Both the position numbers and the translations under genes were made by a program. Under the pieces are notes generated by a model. That model had not been told where the DNA came from. It ran no database searches and saw only the letters and a list, made by a program, of their open reading frames with translations. A DNA stretch of 31,334 bases from a virus, in the IMG/VR virus record IMGVR_UViG_3300043470_000797, positions 1 through 31,334 of that record, one strand, 5' to 3'. Below, piece by piece: positions 7,702-16,055 of this stretch (within the stretch, counting starts at the first letter, position 1; every line of letters starts with the position of its first letter).

Positions 7702-8997
7702 ATGGCTTCTGCACAGTGGTTGTTGAACGACACAAGCGTTGCTAATGGTGCGTATTGGACGGCTGAATCTGGCAGTTCGTACAAACTTAAAAACATTTTC
7801 GCCGCAACCGTTAACCGCGTTACTTCATCGCCAACGCCTTACGAGGGTGCGGGTTGCTATCGTCCCCCGAACGATACTGCTAACTTGTACGAAATCACTG
7901 ACTCATCAAACAATTCACTTACCGGCAACACTTACTATTTTGATAGTTACGTTTACACGCGAAGTTCACCAACCGATGCAATGCTGCTTCTCATCACTGG
8001 TAACAACACTGATTTTGAGTATTCTTGGGTTTTAATAAAAAACGATGGAACACTTGAAATAAAAACTTATGACACGGTAAATGAAAACCTTGTTAGAACA
8101 GCATCTTCTAGTGGCGCGTGTCCGGACAATGAGTGGTTCAGGGTTCAAGTCAAAGCAACCGCTGCCGGTATCACTGAAACAAAACTGTTTAAGGGCACAA
8201 ACATAAATGGCACGACTGCGGACACAACTCTAACTTTTACCGCTGCATACAGTTCATTTGACATTCTTTACGGTGGCTCCAGTAACGGTGAAACTGCTGG
8301 GGCGGCTGTTGACAACATCAAGTTTGATAACGCCGCTTACCCAACGCGCGGTACTGCTCACACAGCGTCAGCAACAGCAACCGCAACCGCGACTGGCACC
8401 GCGGCAATGTCTAACGCTAGGACGTTGCAGGCCACTGCCGCGGGTACCGCTACGGGTACGGCTGCTGCCTCTAACCAACGCACGTTGGCTGCTAGTGCCA
8501 GCGTTACGGCTTCTGGTACGGCTGCTATGTCGAGCACGCAGGCAATGTCTGCGAGTGGCAGTGTTACCGCTTCTGGTACGGCTGCTGCCGATGTTACGTC
8601 TGTGGTCACTGTTGATGCTTCTGCCACGGTCACGGCTTCTGGTACTGCATCGATGGCGAGCACGCAGGCAATGTCTGCGAGCGCCACGATCACCGCGACT
8701 GGTACCGCTGACGGCAGTATCCGCCCATTGGTTACTGTTGATGGCGCGGGCACGATCACCGCGACTGGCGCAACGACTTTCAACAAGTCGCAGGCTTTGG
8801 CTGCGAGTGCGAGTGCGACTGCGAGTGCGACGGCTTCACTTATCGCGGTCACAACTATTGATGCCACTGCGAGTGTGACCGCGACCGCGACCGCAACATT
8901 GTTGATCACTACACCAGGCAGCCTTTATGGCAACGCCGCGAAGGTGGCTGGTCTTTACGGTTCGAGCACTAAACCTACTTTGACAACGAGGAGCTGA
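7702..8997 (+). CDS. virion protein with jelly-roll-like N-terminus and Thr/Ala/Ser repeat stalk
   Basis: This 431-residue protein has two parts. Residues 1-213 look like a beta-sandwich carbohydrate-binding or concanavalin-like domain (NTYYFDSYVYTRSS, WFRVQVKATAAGITETKLFK, FDILYGGSS). Residues 214-400 are built almost only of Ala, Thr, Ser, Val and Gly in imperfect repeats of the type ASATVTASGTAAM, and the tail is SLYGNAAKVAGLYGSSTKP. Such a repeat would form an extended beta-rich stalk or fibre. The gene lies between capsid and head-tail connector genes, so a head fibre is possible, although a tail role is not excluded. The coding bases for residues 15-210 are clearly more AT-rich than the repeat part, suggesting that the two halves have different histories. 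GGAG precedes the ATG. Confidence 0.65.
   Translation: MASAQWLLNDTSVANGAYWTAESGSSYKLKNIFAATVNRVTSSPTPYEGAGCYRPPNDTANLYEITDSSNNSLTGNTYYFDSYVYTRSSPTDAMLLLITGNNTDFEYSWVLIKNDGTLEIKTYDTVNENLVRTASSSGACPDNEWFRVQVKATAAGITETKLFKGTNINGTTADTTLTFTAAYSSFDILYGGSSNGETAGAAVDNIKFDNAAYPTRGTAHTASATATATATGTAAMSNARTLQATAAGTATGTAAASNQRTLAASASVTASGTAAMSSTQAMSASGSVTASGTAAADVTSVVTVDASATVTASGTASMASTQAMSASATITATGTADGSIRPLVTVDGAGTITATGATTFNKSQALAASASATASATASLIAVTTIDATASVTATATATLLITTPGSLYGNAAKVAGLYGSSTKPTLTTRS
8341..8901 (+). repeat. in-gene degenerate tandem repeats encoding Thr/Ala/Ser stalk
   Basis: The 3' half of the preceding gene consists of degenerate repeats of 10-45 bp units with ACGGCTTCTGGTACGGCTGC-like cores. 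One 25-bp block is exactly duplicated at 8531-8555 and 8657-8681. The protein repeat unit is roughly SASxTVTAxGTAxxxxTQAM. The repetition also creates long open frames on the opposite strand and in other frames that are not genes. Confidence 0.8.
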
Positions 8998-8999
8998 CG

Positions 9000-9833
9000 A
9001 TGCCGGTTTACGCAGGGGCTTCTGGTGTGAGCGGATACATCCGTTTGACGTTGAGCATTTACAACAGCGCGGGCACACTGCAAAACGCTACCGCTGTTGT
9101 TGCCACTGTCATCCTGCCCGATGGCACCACGGCAACGCCGTCCATTACTAACAGTGGCGCGGGCCTGTACCACTTTGATTACACGCCGTCCAGTGTTGGT
9201 CACTACGGTGTGTATTGGGTGGCCACTGGCACGAACGCCGGCACCCTTGAGGAATCGTTCAACGTTGATGACTTGACGATCTCACCGCCCCTGCCTTTGT
9301 CCCAGGTGAAGTCGCACCTGAACATTGTGGAGTCCAGCGTTGTTGACGACGACGAGCTGCGTGCCTACATCTTGGCCGCCACTGGGTTGATTGAGGGCGT
9401 GGTCGGGCCATTGTCTCGCAGGACTGTTACCGCGGAAACGCACAATGGTGGTCGCACCACTGTGTTGTTGAAGCAGGCACCGATCATCTCAATCACGTCG
9501 TGCCTTGAGAATGGGAGCGCCTTGCCCTCCACGTCTTATTCTGTGGACAATGAGTCAGGTGTGCTGACGCGCACCAGTGGGTACACGGTTTACACGTGGG
9601 GTGGTGACGTGGACTTCGCTAACTTTAACAACATTAGTGTGACCTATGTTGCTGGTCGATCAATCATCCCCGCCGATCTTGCGCACGCTGTCCTTGAGCT
9701 GGTGCGCCACCTGTGGACAACACAGCGTGGGTCTATTCGCCGATCAGGCACCGATGACTACGTACCTGGTTCGGGCTTCTCAATGCCTAACCGTGTGCGT
9801 GAAATGTTGAACCGCTACCAGCAGGTGAATTAA
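9000..9833 (+). CDS. head-tail connector (gp6-like) with N-terminal Ig-like domain
   Basis: Two modules are visible in 277 residues. Residues 1-92 form a beta-sandwich of the bacterial Ig-like type (VATVILPDGTT, GAGLYHFDYTPSSVGHYGVYW). Residues 97-277 match the HK97 gp6-like head-tail adaptor pattern: LSQVKSHLNIVESSVVDDDELRAYI, ATGLIEGVVGPL, a beta segment, then a helix LAHAVLELVRHLWTTQRG. The adaptor forms a ring under the portal to which the tail attaches. An Ig-like domain on an adaptor may protrude from the neck and touch the cell surface. GAGGAG lies just upstream of the ATG. Confidence 0.75.
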   Translation: MPVYAGASGVSGYIRLTLSIYNSAGTLQNATAVVATVILPDGTTATPSITNSGAGLYHFDYTPSSVGHYGVYWVATGTNAGTLEESFNVDDLTISPPLPLSQVKSHLNIVESSVVDDDELRAYILAATGLIEGVVGPLSRRTVTAETHNGGRTTVLLKQAPIISITSCLENGSALPSTSYSVDNESGVLTRTSGYTVYTWGGDVDFANFNNISVTYVAGRSIIPADLAHAVLELVRHLWTTQRGSIRRSGTDDYVPGSGFSMPNRVREMLNRYQQVN

Positions 9834-9834
9834 C

Positions 9835-10323
9835 ATGGCTGGCACACGAGCCTTTGACCTGATTGATTACGTTGTTACTAGCCTGCAGGCCGGCACTGGA
9901 TTGTGCCCCCCTGGTGGGCTGAGCATCCCTGTGTATGACGGGCCAGCGAGCACGCAGTATGACCCGCCTGTGTACGTCATTGTGGGGGGTTATGGCTTCG
10001 CCGATGAGGACGAGGTTCCTGAGACAACGGTTGACGCACAGTGGGCTTCGTTGCCCATTGGCGCAGGGCACCGTTCAGAGACCGTCAGCGTGCCCTGTGC
10101 GGTCGTAGCGTGGTCTGGCAGTCAGGTATTCAGCACTACGCGTGGACAGGCTGAGATCGCCTTTGACGCCGTCTCAGCGGTACTTATGACCAAGGCCACG
10201 TGGGATGGCTTGAGCAACATTGACCAAATCATTATGACGAATGTGCGCATGACGCAAACGGCAACAGACCTGGGTATTCAGGTGATGATGACGTTTGACG
10301 TCGATGCCACGTTCCGTGTGTAA
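9835..10323 (+). CDS. putative tail terminator / neck protein
   Basis: This 162-residue protein begins with a helix (FDLIDYVVTSLQAG), has a central strand pair (PPVYVIVGGYG), a SETVSVPCAVVAWSG strand, a helix AEIAFDAVSAVLMTKATW and two final strands ending in IQVMMTFDVDATFRV. That order and its place before the major tail protein fit the small tail-terminator family (lambda gpU-like), which caps the tail tube and joins it to the head. Identity with a particular family cannot be settled by eye. It starts 1 bp after the connector gene. Confidence 0.6.
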   Translation: MAGTRAFDLIDYVVTSLQAGTGLCPPGGLSIPVYDGPASTQYDPPVYVIVGGYGFADEDEVPETTVDAQWASLPIGAGHRSETVSVPCAVVAWSGSQVFSTTRGQAEIAFDAVSAVLMTKATWDGLSNIDQIIMTNVRMTQTATDLGIQVMMTFDVDATFRV

Positions 10324-10378
10324 GGACCGCAATTGAGTGTGCCGCTGCCCAGTGGCCAAACAGTATCAAGGAGTGTGC

Positions 10379-10546
10379 ATGGCACGCGTGCGTTTAATCG
10401 CTAATGAGCCACGGTTCATCCCACTGATTCAGCGCCTCATTGAGGTTGATGAAGCGTTTGAGGTGGATGACAAGTTGTTCGCTGAACGCGCGTGGCCTGA
10501 AGACACGTTTGAGGTACTAACCGACATCAAGAAAGAAGAGGAATAA
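10379..10546 (+). CDS. hypothetical protein (55 aa) before major tail protein
   Basis: A 55-residue acidic protein. The start at 10379 follows AAGGAG at ideal spacing, while the upstream in-frame GTG codons have none. The sequence opens with MARVRLIANEPRFIPL and ends KKEEE. Tiny genes at this spot are common in actinobacteriophage tail cassettes, with no known function. The upstream 55 bp contain no other gene. Confidence 0.65.
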   Translation: MARVRLIANEPRFIPLIQRLIEVDEAFEVDDKLFAERAWPEDTFEVLTDIKKEEE

Positions 10547-10549
10547 ATC

Positions 10550-11584
10550 ATGGGTTTCGCATCAGGTTTGGTGTCGCAGCTTGGCTGGGCAGTTGAAACC
10601 ACTGCCGGTACCGCTGTCACCGTTAGCAAGTTCCAGCCCCACATCAGTGAGGGCGTACAGTTTGAGGTTAACCGCGCACAAGGTGAAGGCCTGCATGGGT
10701 CCACTAATGGTGTGGCTTTGCTGTCGCGCCACGTGCTGACCACGAAGTCTGTGTCTGGTGACTTTGAGGTTGAGTTGACTGACAAGTCTTTGGGCACGTT
10801 GTGGCGTGCAGCTCTTGGTTCAACGACCACTCCGAGCACGTTGACCACTGGTGTGTACCAGTCAGTGTTCCAGCCAGGCGATCAGAAGTCTGCTGGCTCA
10901 TCGTTGACCCTGCAGGTTGGCCGGCCACAAACTGATGGCACCGTGAAGCCGTTCACGTGGAATGGTGTGAAGATTAGTGGCTTTGAGTTCGGTGGCAACG
11001 TCATCGATCCAGTTACCGTCAAGTTTGATATTGATGGCTGGACACAAACCACTGCCACTGCCCTTGCCACTGCGTCGTATTCCACGACGCAGGAGCAGTT
11101 CACTGGTGCACAACTGACTGTCGCCATTGGTGGCACCGCATCTACGACCGGCAGTGTTGTCAGCATCAGTGGTTCAACCGCGCTTACTGGTGTGACGTCA
11201 GCCACGATCAAGGGTGAGAACCCATTGGCCACTGACCGCTACTACGCCAACGCCTCGGGCATTAAGGCCGAGCAACTGGTCAACGGTTTGCGCACCTATG
11301 AAGTCGAGCTTGAAGTTGACTTCATTAGCCAGGCCACGCTGTATGACCTTTACGTTGCCAACACAACCACTGCCCTCAAGCTCACGTGGGCAACTGCCAC
11401 GTCACTAACTGGTAGCAACAATCCTACCCTTGAGGTCATCATCCCCGCGGCGAAGATCACGAAGGCTGAAGTCAACGCTGAAGGCCCAGATGTGCTTGCA
11501 CAAAAGGTCACTTTTACTGCCCTGTATGACGGCACGAATGCGCCGTTCCAAATCCGCACCGTCAACACTGACGCTGCACTGTAA
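10550..11584 (+). CDS. major tail protein
   Basis: The tube subunit of the tail, 344 residues, predominantly beta. The opening QLGWAVETTAGTAVTVSKFQP and the following GVQFEVNRAQGEGLHGS are typical of the actinophage major tail protein family, as are the FEVELTDKSLGTLWRAALG and VKFDIDGWTQTT segments. Residues 180-235 (TASTTGSVVSISGSTALTG) form an Ig-like or loop insertion before a conserved C-terminal strand set (LYDLYVANTTTALKLTW). It follows the 55-aa gene by 3 bp and precedes the tail chaperones, the standard order. Confidence 0.85.
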   Translation: MGFASGLVSQLGWAVETTAGTAVTVSKFQPHISEGVQFEVNRAQGEGLHGSTNGVALLSRHVLTTKSVSGDFEVELTDKSLGTLWRAALGSTTTPSTLTTGVYQSVFQPGDQKSAGSSLTLQVGRPQTDGTVKPFTWNGVKISGFEFGGNVIDPVTVKFDIDGWTQTTATALATASYSTTQEQFTGAQLTVAIGGTASTTGSVVSISGSTALTGVTSATIKGENPLATDRYYANASGIKAEQLVNGLRTYEVELEVDFISQATLYDLYVANTTTALKLTWATATSLTGSNNPTLEVIIPAAKITKAEVNAEGPDVLAQKVTFTALYDGTNAPFQIRTVNTDAAL

Positions 11585-11602
11585 CTAGAAGGCTGGGACC
11601 AA

Positions 11603-11893
11603 ATGAACATCACCATCGCTGGTGTGAAGTATGAGTTCGATTCTGAAAAGTTGATGCTCTCTGAGGCTCGCTCCATTGAGAAGGTTTGCGGGTGCACATT
11701 CCAGGAATGGAGTGAACGCCTGCAAGCCGGCTCAATGGAGGCCTTGGCGGCTTTGGTGTGGATTGTGCAAAAGCGCACGAACCCTGAGCTGCGTTTCAGT
11801 GAGGTTGACTTTGAGATTGGTTCGGTTGAGATCGATGAGGACGAAGTGGACGAAGCAAACCCCACGGTGCCCTCATCGGATACGACCGACTGA
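11603..11893 (+). CDS. tail assembly chaperone, short form (gpG-like)
   Basis: This 96-residue acidic protein is the unshifted product of the tail chaperone locus. It starts ITIAGVKYEFDSEKLMLSEARSIE, a common opening in this family (conserved beta pair then helix), and ends in a very acidic stretch (VDFEIGSVEIDEDEVDEANP). It helps load the tape measure protein and polymerise the tail tube but is not in the virion. Ribosomes that slip at 11857-11863 make the longer form instead. The gene lies between the major tail protein and tape measure genes; GGGACC precedes the ATG. Confidence 0.85.
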   Translation: MNITIAGVKYEFDSEKLMLSEARSIEKVCGCTFQEWSERLQAGSMEALAALVWIVQKRTNPELRFSEVDFEIGSVEIDEDEVDEANPTVPSSDTTD

Positions 11894-12024
11894 GGGCTCA
11901 ATACGAACCATTGTTCGGGCACCTGTTTGGTTTGCATCCTTGGGATGTGGACCGTTTAACCGTTGGCCAGTTCGAGGCATACAAGTCGTTCGCCGATTCG
12001 TGGCGCAAAAGTCAGGAAGGATGA
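11603..12024 (+). CDS. tail assembly chaperone, -1 frameshift product (gpGT-like)
   Basis: A -1 shift on A AAC CCC (11857-11863) joins the first 87 codons to a 53-codon frame ending at TGA 12022-12024, giving a 140-residue protein. The second part reads HGALIGYDRLRAQYEPLFGH and then HPWDVDRLTVGQFEAYKSFA, the typical T-domain pattern of actinophage chaperones (a WDxDRLT motif). The -1 frame has no start codon of its own and is open only from 11839, so a frameshift is the only sensible way to express it. Joined segments are 11603-11862 then 11862-12024 with one base read twice. Confidence 0.85.
11857..11863 (+). promoter_or_regulatory. programmed -1 ribosomal frameshift site A AAC CCC
   Basis: In the zero frame the codons are GCA AAC CCC ACG, so the heptamer follows the X XXY YYZ rule with X=A, Y=C, Z=C. 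After slipping, the tRNAs re-pair on AAA and CCC. The zero-frame stop lies 28 bases further on. No strong stem directly downstream was obvious by eye. Confidence 0.85.
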
Positions 12025-12027
12025 TCA

Positions 12028-13968
12028 GTGGCAACCTCCAACCTGATGCTGAAAATCTTGGCGGTCGATAAGGCTTCTGGGACGCTGGGCAAAATCGGTG
12101 GCTCAATGGGTGGACTGGGTAAGAAGGCTGGCGCGATGGGCGCTGCGCTCGGTGCCGCTTTGTCGGTCGGCGCCGTAACAAAGTTCGCTGGTGATTCAGT
12201 CAAGGCGTTTGAGACCACTGGTAAAGAAACACTGAAACTGCAACGGTACATGGGTGGCACAGCTGAGGAAGCCTCTCGCCTCGGTCACGCTTTCGCCATG
12301 TCAGGTATTGATTCGGAAACCTCTGCAAAAAACATTGGTATTTTGTCTAAGAAACTTGTCGCTAACGACAAGGCCGTTAAGGGCATGGGCGTTTCTTATC
12401 GTGACGCTAACGGCAAACTAAAGCCGATGGACAAAATCCTGCCAGGCATTGCGGACAAGTTTCAGAAAATGGCAAACGGTCCTGAGAAGACTGCTTTGGC
12501 CTTGAAGTTGTTTGGCAAGGGTGGCGCAACAATGATTCCTATGCTGAACAAGGGTTCGGCTGGGTTGAAGGCTATGGCCGCGGAGTCAGACAAACTTGGC
12601 ACCACGCTTTCGGGTAAGGACCTGGAGGCTGTGAAACAGTCCACGATCAACAAGCGCAAAATGGCCGCAGCGGTTAAAGGATTGCAGATTGCCATTGGCA
12701 AGAACCTGTTACCCATCATTCAGAAAATGGTGACGTGGTTCACCGAGCGCATCGTGCCCGCCATTGGCAGGGTTATCGCCCTCATCGAGAAGAACAAAGA
12801 CAAGCTCATTCCTTTGGGTAAGGCTTTTGAGGACTTGGGTAAGTTCATTGGTGACAAGGTTGTTCCAGCGGTCGCCACTTTTGGTGGGTGGCTGGTGAAG
12901 TACCAGGGCTGGTTGATTCCTATCGCTGGTGGTGTGCTGGCCATTGTTGCTGCGTTGAAGATTTATGCAATCTATGTGCGCATTGTCGCAGCTGTGACTA
13001 AGGCTTGGGCTGCGGTCCAGGCGGCGTTAAATGTTGTGATGAGTGCTAACCCTCTTGGGTTGATTATTTTGGCGGTCATTGGTTTGGTCGCTGCTTTTGT
13101 CATTGCCTACAAGCGCAGTGAGAAGTTTCGCAGTGTTGTCGATGGTGCGTTCCGCGCCATTAAGACTGTTGTGATGAACGTGGTTAACTTCCTTAAGCCA
13201 TTTATCACGACCGCGTTCAGTGTGCTAAAAACTGTGTTCACTGTTTACTTCAACATTTACAAGACTGTGTTCACTGTTGCTTTCCGCATTATCAAGGCTG
13301 TTGTGGTGACCGCGTTCAACGCGATCAAGACCGCTGTGCTGTTTGTATTCAATGCCCTGAAAACAGTGTTCACTTTCTACCTCGGTATTTACAAGGCAAT
13401 CATTAGTGGTGCGATCAGGGTCATCAAGACTGTGTGGTCCGCTGGGTTCAACTTCTTCAAGACCAAAGTTGTGGGCACATTCAACGGGATTAAGACCACG
13501 ATCAGTAACGCCCTGGGCACCGTGTGGGGTTTCATCACTGACCTGAAAACAAAGATCACTGGCATTGGCTCGAACCTGTGGGATGGCTTGAAGACTGGCC
13601 TGACATCGGTTATTGGGTTCCTGCGTGATGGTCTCAATACTTTGATTGGTTTGTTCAACAAGCCCATTCAGTTCTTTAACGACAACAACGGGCCACTGCC
13701 TAACATCCCATTGATTCCAAACATCCCAGCATTGGCTATGGGTGGCATCGTCACGCGCCCAACACTGGCCCTCATTGGTGAGGCTGGCCCCGAAGCTGTC
13801 GTGCCACTGAGCGGTGCTGGTGCCCGTGGCTTCGGTGGTGGCACCACAATCATTGTAAACACTGGTCAATCCATCAGCTCGAAGGATGACATTGCACGCG
13901 AGATCAGGAAGATCATGCGTGAGGGTGCTCAGCGTGGGGCTGTGCCCGCGGCCTGGAACGTGGCGTAA
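12028..13968 (+). CDS. tape measure protein
   Basis: This 646-residue protein sets tail length; by the usual rule of about 0.15 nm per residue it predicts a tail near 100 nm. It starts at GTG with AGGAAGG upstream. The N-terminus has a Gly/Ala-rich membrane-like segment (GKKAGAMGAALGAALSVGAV), then a family core (AKNIGILSKKLVANDKAVKGMGVSYRDANGK, MANGPEKTALALKLFGKGGATMIPMLN). Residues about 300-365 contain strong hydrophobic segments. Residues 365-500 are repeats of aromatic/basic helices such as KTVFTVYFNIYKTVFTVAF. The C-terminus carries the conserved IVTRPTLALIGEAGPEAVVPL motif (about 573-593). Its stop overlaps the next start by 1 bp. Confidence 0.93.
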   Translation: MATSNLMLKILAVDKASGTLGKIGGSMGGLGKKAGAMGAALGAALSVGAVTKFAGDSVKAFETTGKETLKLQRYMGGTAEEASRLGHAFAMSGIDSETSAKNIGILSKKLVANDKAVKGMGVSYRDANGKLKPMDKILPGIADKFQKMANGPEKTALALKLFGKGGATMIPMLNKGSAGLKAMAAESDKLGTTLSGKDLEAVKQSTINKRKMAAAVKGLQIAIGKNLLPIIQKMVTWFTERIVPAIGRVIALIEKNKDKLIPLGKAFEDLGKFIGDKVVPAVATFGGWLVKYQGWLIPIAGGVLAIVAALKIYAIYVRIVAAVTKAWAAVQAALNVVMSANPLGLIILAVIGLVAAFVIAYKRSEKFRSVVDGAFRAIKTVVMNVVNFLKPFITTAFSVLKTVFTVYFNIYKTVFTVAFRIIKAVVVTAFNAIKTAVLFVFNALKTVFTFYLGIYKAIISGAIRVIKTVWSAGFNFFKTKVVGTFNGIKTTISNALGTVWGFITDLKTKITGIGSNLWDGLKTGLTSVIGFLRDGLNTLIGLFNKPIQFFNDNNGPLPNIPLIPNIPALAMGGIVTRPTLALIGEAGPEAVVPLSGAGARGFGGGTTIIVNTGQSISSKDDIAREIRKIMREGAQRGAVPAAWNVA

Positions 13969-16040
13969 TGGCAACGGGACTGCCTGACTCCACGACCATC
14001 GAGATTGAATTCACTGACGGTGTGTGGACCGATGTCACAAGCCTGGTCAATGTTGGTGCTGGTGCGATCACCCGCAAGGTGGGCCGCTCCACACAACTTG
14101 ACACGATCAGTGCTGGGTCGTTGTCGTTTACCCTCGATAACCCGACTGGCACGTTCACACCAGATAACCCTTTGAGCACGTACTACCCGAACGTCGTTGA
14201 GGGTAAGCGTGTGCGGTGGAAGGTCACCGAGGCTGCGACAACGTACACGCGGTTTACTGGTTACATCACGCAGTGGGTCCCTGAGATTGATGGTGCGTCA
14301 GCGTCCGTTGTCAACGTCAATGCCACTGATGCGCTTGGTCACTTGTCCACGCGCCAGGTGTGGGGTCTGCCTGAGACCGAGATGCGCTACGACTCGCCCA
14401 TTGTTTACTACACGCTTGATCACCCTAGTGACTCGTACTATGTGCCGTTCTATTCAGCTGTCGGTGGGCCATCCTTGCGCTATCAGAAAGCCCCCGTCGG
14501 TGGCTCGCTGGCTTTGAGCAGTGGCGTTGGTGCACCCTACGATGGACTGGCCTGCCCCACCTGGACTATGGACACAAACAGTGCGCCATACCTTTACGCC
14601 ACAAACGCTAACGCCTCTGATCTGTCCACGTTCAGCATTGAATTGTTAGCCAAAATGGTTGTTGATACCACGCCAGGTTCTAATGATCTGGGTTTGCTTA
14701 AACTTGGTGACCTTTCAATCTATTACAACTATGGCACTGGTGAATTGGTTGTTGTTGATGGTGCAACTATTCGCCTGTCTTACGCCGTTGACCTATTCGG
14801 TGCGCAACATTTAATCAGCATGAGCTCCACGCCTAGTGGTTCTAATCTTTACATTGATGGTGCACAGGTTGATTCCGGCACCACGTTTACCACAATTCCT
14901 AAAGGTCGCACCTTGGTTGTTGGTGCGGCTTACTTGCCTGGCTGGGCTTATTACAATGGCGAGATAAGCCACGTTGCAATCTATGACAAAGAGTTGGCCT
15001 ACACCGCGATGCTGTTCCACGCCCTTGGCGTTGACGCTTACTATGGCGAAACAATCGCAACAGCTCTCGACGCCGTGGCCCGCTGGTCTGGTGTATCGAT
15101 CACACACGAGGGTTCAGGTAGTCCACAACTTGTTGACGCCATTGACACAACCGATAAGAAGGCCCTTGACGCTTTGGCCTTGCTGAGTTCTGGTGATGGT
15201 GGCGTGCTGTATGACAATGGCTCTGGGCTGTATGCCCGCATCGGTTCAGAATTAAAGTCATCAACGGTTAAGTTGTCATTGGATGTTGAGGCTGACCTGA
15301 ATGGGTCTGTCACGTTAACGCGCTCAATCACTGATGAAACTGCTGGCGCGACGGTTAGTTCCTATTCGCAGTCAGCTACCTACGTTGACGCGGAGCAAGC
15401 GGCATCCATTGGCACCTACGCCAGTGCTGACGCACCTAACCTGTCCGCAGTTGAGTTGCTGGCCATTGCGTCAAACATTGTGGCCGTGGCCAACAACAAG
15501 CGACTGTCCGCTGGCCAGGCAACACTCGACCTGGCTAACTGCAACACAGATAAATACGCGGACACGTTGACGTTGAAGATTGGTGACAGGGTTCGCCTAA
15601 CCAATCTGATCAGCACACAGTTTGGGCGCACCTACCTTGACACCTATGTGCAGGGCTGGTCCGAGTCCTTGAACGCACAGGGCTACACATTCACCTTTGA
15701 CCTTGATGCCGCTGATGTGCCATCTGAGGCCAAGTTTGATGATGCCACGTATGGACGTTTTGCCGCTGGTGATGGTGTGCTCACATTGACTTCAACTATC
15801 ACAAGTACTGCCACATCGATCTCTGTGACTTCCACAGGGTTGCCATTGACTGTGACATCTGGGTCTTACCCATTAGACCTTGACCTTAATGGTGAGCGCA
15901 TCACTGTTGCCTCGGCACCAGCATCCGCAACGTCCCCACAAACTTTGACCGTGACCCGTGGTGTGGCACCGAGCATTGCTCGTGCACACACAGCTGGTGC
16001 AGCGGTTGAGGTTTACCTGGCCGGCAAGTTCGCACTCTAA
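13968..16040 (+). CDS. tail-tip protein (Dit/Tal-like) with inserted LamG-like domain
   Basis: At 690 residues this is the main protein downstream of the tape measure. Residues 1-145 resemble a distal tail protein N-terminus (IEIEFTDGVWTDVT, LDTISAGSLSFTLDNPTGTF, TGYITQWVPEIDG). Residues about 150-350 look like a concanavalin/LamG-type lectin domain: NASDLSTFSIELLAKM, LISMSSTPSGSNLYIDGAQV and GEISHVAIYDKELA. The rest returns to a tail-tip fold (LTLKIGDRVRLTNLIS, WSESLNAQGYTFTFDLD), ending in a Ser/Thr/Pro-rich strand region. The whole would form the tip hub, with the LamG domain a good candidate for binding cell-surface glycan. No separate Dit and Tal genes are seen, so one protein may do both jobs. 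Confidence 0.75.
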   Translation: MATGLPDSTTIEIEFTDGVWTDVTSLVNVGAGAITRKVGRSTQLDTISAGSLSFTLDNPTGTFTPDNPLSTYYPNVVEGKRVRWKVTEAATTYTRFTGYITQWVPEIDGASASVVNVNATDALGHLSTRQVWGLPETEMRYDSPIVYYTLDHPSDSYYVPFYSAVGGPSLRYQKAPVGGSLALSSGVGAPYDGLACPTWTMDTNSAPYLYATNANASDLSTFSIELLAKMVVDTTPGSNDLGLLKLGDLSIYYNYGTGELVVVDGATIRLSYAVDLFGAQHLISMSSTPSGSNLYIDGAQVDSGTTFTTIPKGRTLVVGAAYLPGWAYYNGEISHVAIYDKELAYTAMLFHALGVDAYYGETIATALDAVARWSGVSITHEGSGSPQLVDAIDTTDKKALDALALLSSGDGGVLYDNGSGLYARIGSELKSSTVKLSLDVEADLNGSVTLTRSITDETAGATVSSYSQSATYVDAEQAASIGTYASADAPNLSAVELLAIASNIVAVANNKRLSAGQATLDLANCNTDKYADTLTLKIGDRVRLTNLISTQFGRTYLDTYVQGWSESLNAQGYTFTFDLDAADVPSEAKFDDATYGRFAAGDGVLTLTSTITSTATSISVTSTGLPLTVTSGSYPLDLDLNGERITVASAPASATSPQTLTVTRGVAPSIARAHTAGAAVEVYLAGKFAL

Positions 16041-16055
16041 CTAGGAGCACCACTC

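Noticed and set aside
8258-8878. Plus-strand frame of 206 codons rich in Arg and Leu
   Set aside because: Alternative frame of the same repeats; composition is unlike any protein family and it overlaps a gene with a good start.
8358-8909. Long minus-strand open frame (183 codons) rich in Val and Ala
   Set aside because: It is the mirror of the repeat-stalk coding region; the repetitive GCN/ACN codons remove stops on the opposite strand. No ribosome binding site and no family pattern.
9542-9721. Two TGTGGACAA 9-mers (9542-9550, 9713-9721), matching the TTGTCCACA form of DnaA box
   Set aside because: They lie within the connector gene, are unaccompanied by repeats or AT-rich sequence, and fit the coding frame; they are probably chance.
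13225-13974. Minus-strand open frame of 249 codons opposite the tape measure gene
   Set aside because: The plus strand carries a well-supported tape measure gene over the whole span, and the minus product is a His/Asn/Glu-rich composition artefact with no domain.
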